Part shown: piece after piece, positions 26,010-29,928 of the stretch
Position numbering within the stretch: the stretch's first letter is position 1
How the letters are laid out: every line of letters begins with the position of its first letter
Source: Armadillidium nasatum
Taxonomy: Eukaryota; Arthropoda; Malacostraca; Isopoda; Armadillidiidae
Length of the DNA stretch: 29,928 bases
NCBI GenBank assembly: GCA_009176605.1
Contig: SEYY01000189.1
Span: 143,538 to 173,465, forward strand
Direction: 5' to 3'
Notes under the pieces: generated by a model
The model's database searches: none
The model's input: the letters and a program-made list of their open reading frames with translations, nothing else
Told to the model about the DNA's origin: nothing
Position numbers and translations under genes: made by a program

Positions 26010-26460
26010 AGCCTTCAGGTGGGCACAGACGGAAGCCTTGAAGAGGGAAGATTAAATACAGGAGGAAAAATAGATGATGGTAGAGAGTTCCACAGAATAA
26101 AGGTGGCTGAAAAGAAGGAGGTACCACAACGGGCTAGCCTGGGATTTCCTACTTCCACATAAAATTAGTACGAAAGCAGGGCACCCCTTCTGCCACGAGG
26201 ACGACGCAACGGTGGAGGAATGCGAGAGGCCAATTTCCTCGAGCACCTGCCATTGTTGTACCTATAGAAAAGATATAGCGCGCCAACGTCACGTCGCAGA
26301 GACAGTGGGTCAAGAGAGTTTGAAAGTAGGGGACAGTTTATTAATCTTTTAAGTTTTGGCTCAACCCTATACAGAAGAGAGGAGGAGCTGGAGCCTCCTC
26401 CCCCCCCCAAATGTGAGAACAGTACTCCTTCAAGGACGAATAAGACCCTTATATATTTGG
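26010..26460 (-). pseudogene. C-terminal domain of LINE L4
   Basis: Across several frames: LKRLINCPLLSNSLDPLSLR, YLFYRYNNGRCSRKLASRIP and PPLRRPRGRR (26165-26410), followed in another frame by a WNSLPSSIF segment and a stop near 26010. It has the same order of blocks as the L1-L3 tail (YRY..G.CS.EL, RLST, VWNTLP). Confidence 0.7.
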
Positions 26461-26469
26461 AGTAACTAC

Positions 26470-27361
26470 TCAGAAAAAAAATTCTTGCAATCTGAACAGA
26501 ATTTCCATTTTCTTAGAGGCCGCTTTAGCAACCATTGTGATATGTGGTTTCCAAGACAGTTTGTTGTTTATGTTTAGACCAAGAATATTAATGTCATTTA
26601 CAGGTGAGACGGGAGAGCCATCGAAGAGGATAGGAAAGTTAGGAGGTGTTTTTGAGAGGAAGACATGAAGAAGTTGAGTTTTCAAAGAGTTGAATTTCAC
26701 AAGGTTGCTACGCCCCACCGGGAAATCCCATCCAGATCGGCAAGAATAGAATCGGAAAGTTGACGAGGAGAAGCAGCTCTAGAAGCCAAAAAGGGAGCAG
26801 ATTTGAAATGAGTAGAAGAATGTAGAGTTGAGTCATCAGCATAAGAGTGAACAGAGTTAGAAGTGCAGTTGAGAAGATCGTTAATGAAAAATAAGAATAA
26901 AGTTGGAGATAAAATGGAATCCTGAGGAACACCACAGTTGACAGAAAAAAAGGAAGAGGTCGCTCCATCTTCAAGTGCCGAAATGGAACGATCTGAGAGA
27001 AAACTAGACAAGAGTAAGCAAAAGGAAGGAGGAAACCCAAAGGAAGGGAGCTTGGAGAGCAGCGATGCATGCCATATTCTTTCAAAAGCCTTAGATATGT
27101 CAAACGCCACCACACAAGACTCCCCAAAGTCCATAAGGGCAGTAGTCCATGGATCAGTAAGATAGAAAAGTATGTCACTAGTTGACCTCGAGCGTCGAAA
27201 GCCATACTGGTGATCAGAGAGAAGATAATGAGACTCCAAATGATCCAGGAAATGAGAGTTGAGGAGAGTTTCAAAAATTTTAGATAGAACACAAGTGAGA
27301 GCTTAAGGTCGATAGTCAGAACAGAGACTACCTTTTTTCGGGATCGGCTGAACAAATGCAC
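26470..27361 (-). pseudogene. RT core and thumb of LINE L4
   Basis: The piece 26697-27239 reads DHQYGFRRSRSTSDILFYL, CVVAFDISKAFERIWHASL (motif A with its Asp), NCGVPQDSILSPTLFLFFIN (the usual GVPQG reads GVPQD) and [11 protein letters not shown] (catalytic box). The thumb follows at 26470-26718 with FNSLKTQLLHVFLSK, ILGLNINNKLSW and KMEILFRLQEFF, one frame away. Catalytic aspartates are intact. The frameshift is near 26700. Confidence 0.85.
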
Positions 27362-28850
27362 GCTTCCAGCATTGAGGAAAAGTATTAGTATTAAGGCATA
27401 GAGAGTAGAGCTGAACGAGGACAGGCGCTAACTCGGAAGCACACTCCCTCAGAACACGAGGGGGAATGCCATCCGGGCCACTGGCCTTCCTGACGTTTAT
27501 AGATTTCAGGATCCCATGCACCTGATCATGAGTAATTACAGGTAGAGACATGGGACACCTGAGAGGAGAAGGAGTAGGAGGAAGGTTGCCAGAATCGAGC
27601 AGGGTGGAATTAGATGAAAAAAGGAGGCCGAAGAGATTAGCCTTTTCAGAAGGAGTATTAGCTACAGAACCATCAGAGCGAATAAGAGGAGGAAAGGCAG
27701 ATTTACAGAAGTTGTTAGAGATATTTTTGACAAGAGGCCAGAAATTTTTATCAGTAGGAGAGCCATGGAGGTCAGCGCACTTCCTTTTTAATGAAAGTAC
27801 GCTTAGTCCGTCGAAGAACATCCCTGCAACGATTCCGAGCTGAATGAAAATTAGCAAGAGTGATAGGAGAAGGAGAGTTTTTCCATTCACGATAAGCATT
27901 GTCTCTCTCCCGAAGGGCAAGAGAACAGTTGTCCATCGAACCATGGATTTTGAGGAGAAAAAAGATTTAGTTGAAGATGGAATGAATCTGCCCATCCCGT
28001 CAAGGATTACGGCCCCTACCTTTTCAGCAGAGACAGAAGCGTCCCCCGAGACAAAGCAAGATTCACTCCAATGATAGTTAGCAAAGAAGCGGCGCATTGC
28101 CCCCCAATTAGCCCGATTAAAGTGCCAGAAATTACGTTTAGGGCATGGTGGAGCTGTTGGAGAGAAAGCATTATAACTAAGAGCTATAAGATTATGGTCA
28201 GAGTTACCAATAGGAGGGAAAATGGTGTATTTATATCTAGAAGGAGTAGTGGTGAAGCATAAATCAAGTGTATTCAAGAATTGGTTAGGACGATCTGGAA
28301 TGTGTGTGGGTTCCCTAATCAACTGCTCTAGATCGTTAAGAATGCTGAATGATTTGGCCTCCCTCCCACCTGTATCCGTATGAGAGGAACCCAACCACTC
28401 AGTGTGGTGTACGTTGAAATCCCCTAAATAGAGGACTTCAGCATTTGGATGAGAAGAAGTGACAGTCTCGTGAGTAGTAGTAAGATATTGAAAAAAAACT
28501 GGAAAATCTGTTCCATTAGGGGAGCAGTAGCAGAAACACAAGATAATTGTAGTAGTAGGAAGACAGATTTTAAACCATAAAACATCGAAATTAGGAGATT
28601 CTAGATTTACGAGACGTGTCACAGGAGTGTTTAATGTTAATATAGGCACAGACTCCACCATTTAGACGGAAATTGTGAAAAAAGTTGTAGTTAGAGACAT
28701 TAAGATTGCTAGAGAAAGAATCCCTGTCCAGCTGGGTCTCAGACAGAAGCAAAAGGTTAAGACGAGAGGTAGTGAGGTAGAGATTAGATCGAAGGCCAAG
28801 TAAAGGTAACTTCAATCTAATCAGAAAGGTTAAAGCCAACACCAAGGTTT
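27303..28850 (-). pseudogene. Endonuclease and RT front of LINE L4
   Basis: A first piece (28591-28854) holds LLLLSETQLDRDSF, the block with the catalytic Glu, and GGVCAYI. The main 452-codon piece (27303-28661) has WFKICLPTTTIILCFCYCSP, LGDFNVHHTEWLG, THIPDRPNQFLNTLDLCF and GNSDHNLIALS, i.e. the Asp/Asn and final Asp-His blocks of the APE-type endonuclease. It continues into the RT front with KASGPDGIPPRVLRECASE and FVQPIPKKGSL, stopping at CSDYRP (27303). The frame is joined to the RT core only via a frameshift near 27300. Confidence 0.85.
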
Positions 28851-28870
28851 GCACATATCATTTATTAAAG

Positions 28871-28911
28871 TGTGAACGTTTCAAACCTTAACGCGGTCCG
28901 TCTTCAACACA
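28871..28911 (-). ncRNA. Minimal hammerhead ribozyme-like motif (Penelope 3' end)
   Basis: On the minus strand: stem I TGTG (28911-28908) pairs with CACA (28874-28871); core TTGAAGA (28907-28901) is CTGANGA with its first C changed to T; stem II GGACC (28899-28895) pairs with GGTTT (28887-28883) through two G.U and three Watson-Crick pairs, after one unpaired C; GAAA (28882-28879); a single C-G stem III; and GTT as the NUH triplet. The layout is the same as at 3742-3783. The C to T core change may disable cleavage. Confidence 0.55.
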
Positions 28912-29129
28912 ATCTAAGTTCTAAAAATTTCTAATTTAAAATATAAACTAAATATAAATTAATTAACTATATATAAAAAATACTAAAATAATAATAATAA
29001 GTGTAAGTAAATAATAAAAATATAAGAATAATATTGATATTAAAATAACAAAAACAAAAACCAAGACTAAAACTTTGCAACACTAAGAAATATTAAAAAG
29101 GCTGGACCATTTTGGGAAAAAGGACTTCA
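28912..29129 (-). other. 3' UTR of the Penelope-like element
   Basis: Very A/T-rich non-coding sequence between the endonuclease stop and the hammerhead-like motif, with ATA/ATAATA runs at 28985-29000. No gene seen. Confidence 0.6.
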
Positions 29130-29440
29130 TCATTGTGTGAAAAGAACAGTAGAAGTAGCTTGATCATTTAAGGATAGGGAATGAGTTTTTACATATAAAG
29201 ACTCCAAAATTCTACGATCAAGAAGAGAAGACGAATGTCAGAGTATAGAGAAATCGGAAGAAGAAAGAGGATGTTTATCTACATGGTGTCTTATTGTAGA
29301 GTGTTCAGGAGAAGAAAGAGGAAGGTCAGTTCTGAAGGAAACTCCTCAATGCTTATCAATCCTCACTTTTAATTGTAGACCAGTTTGGCCTACATACGCC
29401 CCATTACAGCTGGCACACTTAAGCAAATTAATGAGGATCT
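29130..29440 (-). pseudogene. GIY-YIG endonuclease domain of the Penelope-like element
   Basis: Reads KCASCNGAYVGQTGLQLKVR then IDKH: a Cys-x2-Cys pair, then G-A-Y ... Y/V-G-Q-T-G as the GIY-YIG motif, and the conserved Arg. Further on, in the same frame, HSTIRHHVDKHPLSSSDFSI and LLDRRILESLYV carry the catalytic Glu (LES). It ends QATSTVLFTQ at a TGA (29130-29132). Two in-frame TGA codons (after IDKH and after DFSIL) inactivate it. This nuclease nicks the target for Penelope insertion. Confidence 0.82.
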
Positions 29441-29928
29441 GAGAAGCATTGGGATAGATTCCTTGTGTCTGAAGAAAGTGTGAATTGAGAGGGAGTTATA
29501 ATTTATAAGTATAAACTGGCACTGGGTGAATGTATCTTCAAGTACAGTAAGAATAGTTTTGTTAACTTGGGATGTAAGCGATCCTATAAACGGAAGTTTT
29601 AGATATATTTTTTGTTTAGGAACAGTAGCAAAATGATGAGCAGGTCTAAAAATATTAGCAGGAAACTCGGTAATACCTTTTTCCACTTGGAACTTAGGGA
29701 ATAAATTAAAATGGAAAAGAATTATAATGAATTCCATCTCTTTATGGAATAAATGCCAGTCAGAGAAAATTTTAAATGCTCCATAGATTCTAGATCTTAG
29801 ACCTCATAGAATAAACTTAAGAGGTATGTTGCTGAAATAGTTTGTAGCAAGAAGGGTAGAAGTAGGTTTTCTATAAACAGATGTTTTAAATATGTTGTTA
29901 ATATGAGTAACATATACATCAAGAAAGG
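29390..29928 (-). pseudogene. Penelope-like RT C-terminus and connector
   Basis: From the window edge: FLDVYVTHINNIFKTSVYRK then PTSTLLATNYFSN, the F-L-D-V ... T-S-V-Y-R-K-P-T block downstream of the catalytic motif in Penelope RT. A stop interrupts at about 29805, and the frame goes on RIYGAFKIFSDWHLFHKEME and the connector KIYLKLPFIGSLTSQVNKTI with FRHKESIPMLLRSSL (29390-29737). This connector leads to the GIY-YIG domain by a frameshift near 29435. Confidence 0.8.

Larger units (their letters stand above)
28851..29928 (-). mobile_element. Penelope-like element, 3' part (continues beyond window)
   Basis: On the minus strand: RT C-terminal region, linker, GIY-YIG endonuclease, AT-rich 3' UTR, hammerhead-like motif, then CTTTAATAAATGATATGTGC at the end. 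This is the order in GIY-YIG-bearing Penelope-like elements. The 3' end meets the truncated 5' end of LINE L4. Confidence 0.85.

Noticed and set aside
26938..28262. Plus-strand open frames opposite LINE L4
   Set aside because: Same reason: antisense of endonuclease and RT coding sequence with no recognisable protein.

Overview
Eukaryotic, AT-rich, transposon-dense DNA, most likely from a decapod crustacean. That placement is an inference. It rests on the dominant non-LTR family, which resembles LINEs I associate with crab and shrimp genomes, on very abundant (TA)n tracts, and on CHCC-type Ty3/gypsy and GIY-YIG Penelope-like elements. No bacterial-style gene organisation, tRNA, rRNA or CRISPR array is visible.

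Layout. 1-2983: minus-strand Ty3/gypsy copy A (RT, protease, gag). 2984-4014: three (TA)n tracts, a scrap of Penelope-like RT (minus) and a Penelope 3' end (plus) with a hammerhead-ribozyme-like fold. 4025-10562: a nearly complete minus-strand Ty3/gypsy element (copy C) with two LTRs, a tRNA-Trp-type primer site, gag, protease, RT, RNase H and integrase, all mutated. 10654-13915: a full-length but frameshifted plus-strand LINE (L1). 14030-14609: an orphan gypsy leader with an LTR end. 14688-17181: a 5'-truncated minus-strand LINE (L2) with a long open RT frame. 17349-17537: the only convincing host coding sequence, the last exon of a Rubicon-homology (DEF8-like) gene on the plus strand, with an acceptor and a poly(A) signal. 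18150-24877: Ty3/gypsy copy B (minus, same family as A), with an open integrase frame. 25282-25825: LINE fragment L3 (plus). 25919-28850: LINE L4 (minus, a related but different family). 28851-29928: a Penelope-like element (minus) with the RT C-terminus, a GIY-YIG endonuclease and a second hammerhead-like motif.

The organising principle is the (TA)n dinucleotide. Eleven tracts (about 1.4 kb in total) sit at nearly every junction between elements. All three copies of the L1/L2/L3 family, whether full length or 5'-truncated, are bounded by (TA)n on both sides, and L4 ends 3' on the same tract as L3. The simplest reading is a LINE lineage that inserts into (TA)n microsatellites. Expansion from element tails and assembly joining at repeats are the main alternatives. 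Two Penelope 3' ends in opposite orientations, unrelated in much of their primary sequence, fold into the same minimal hammerhead geometry.
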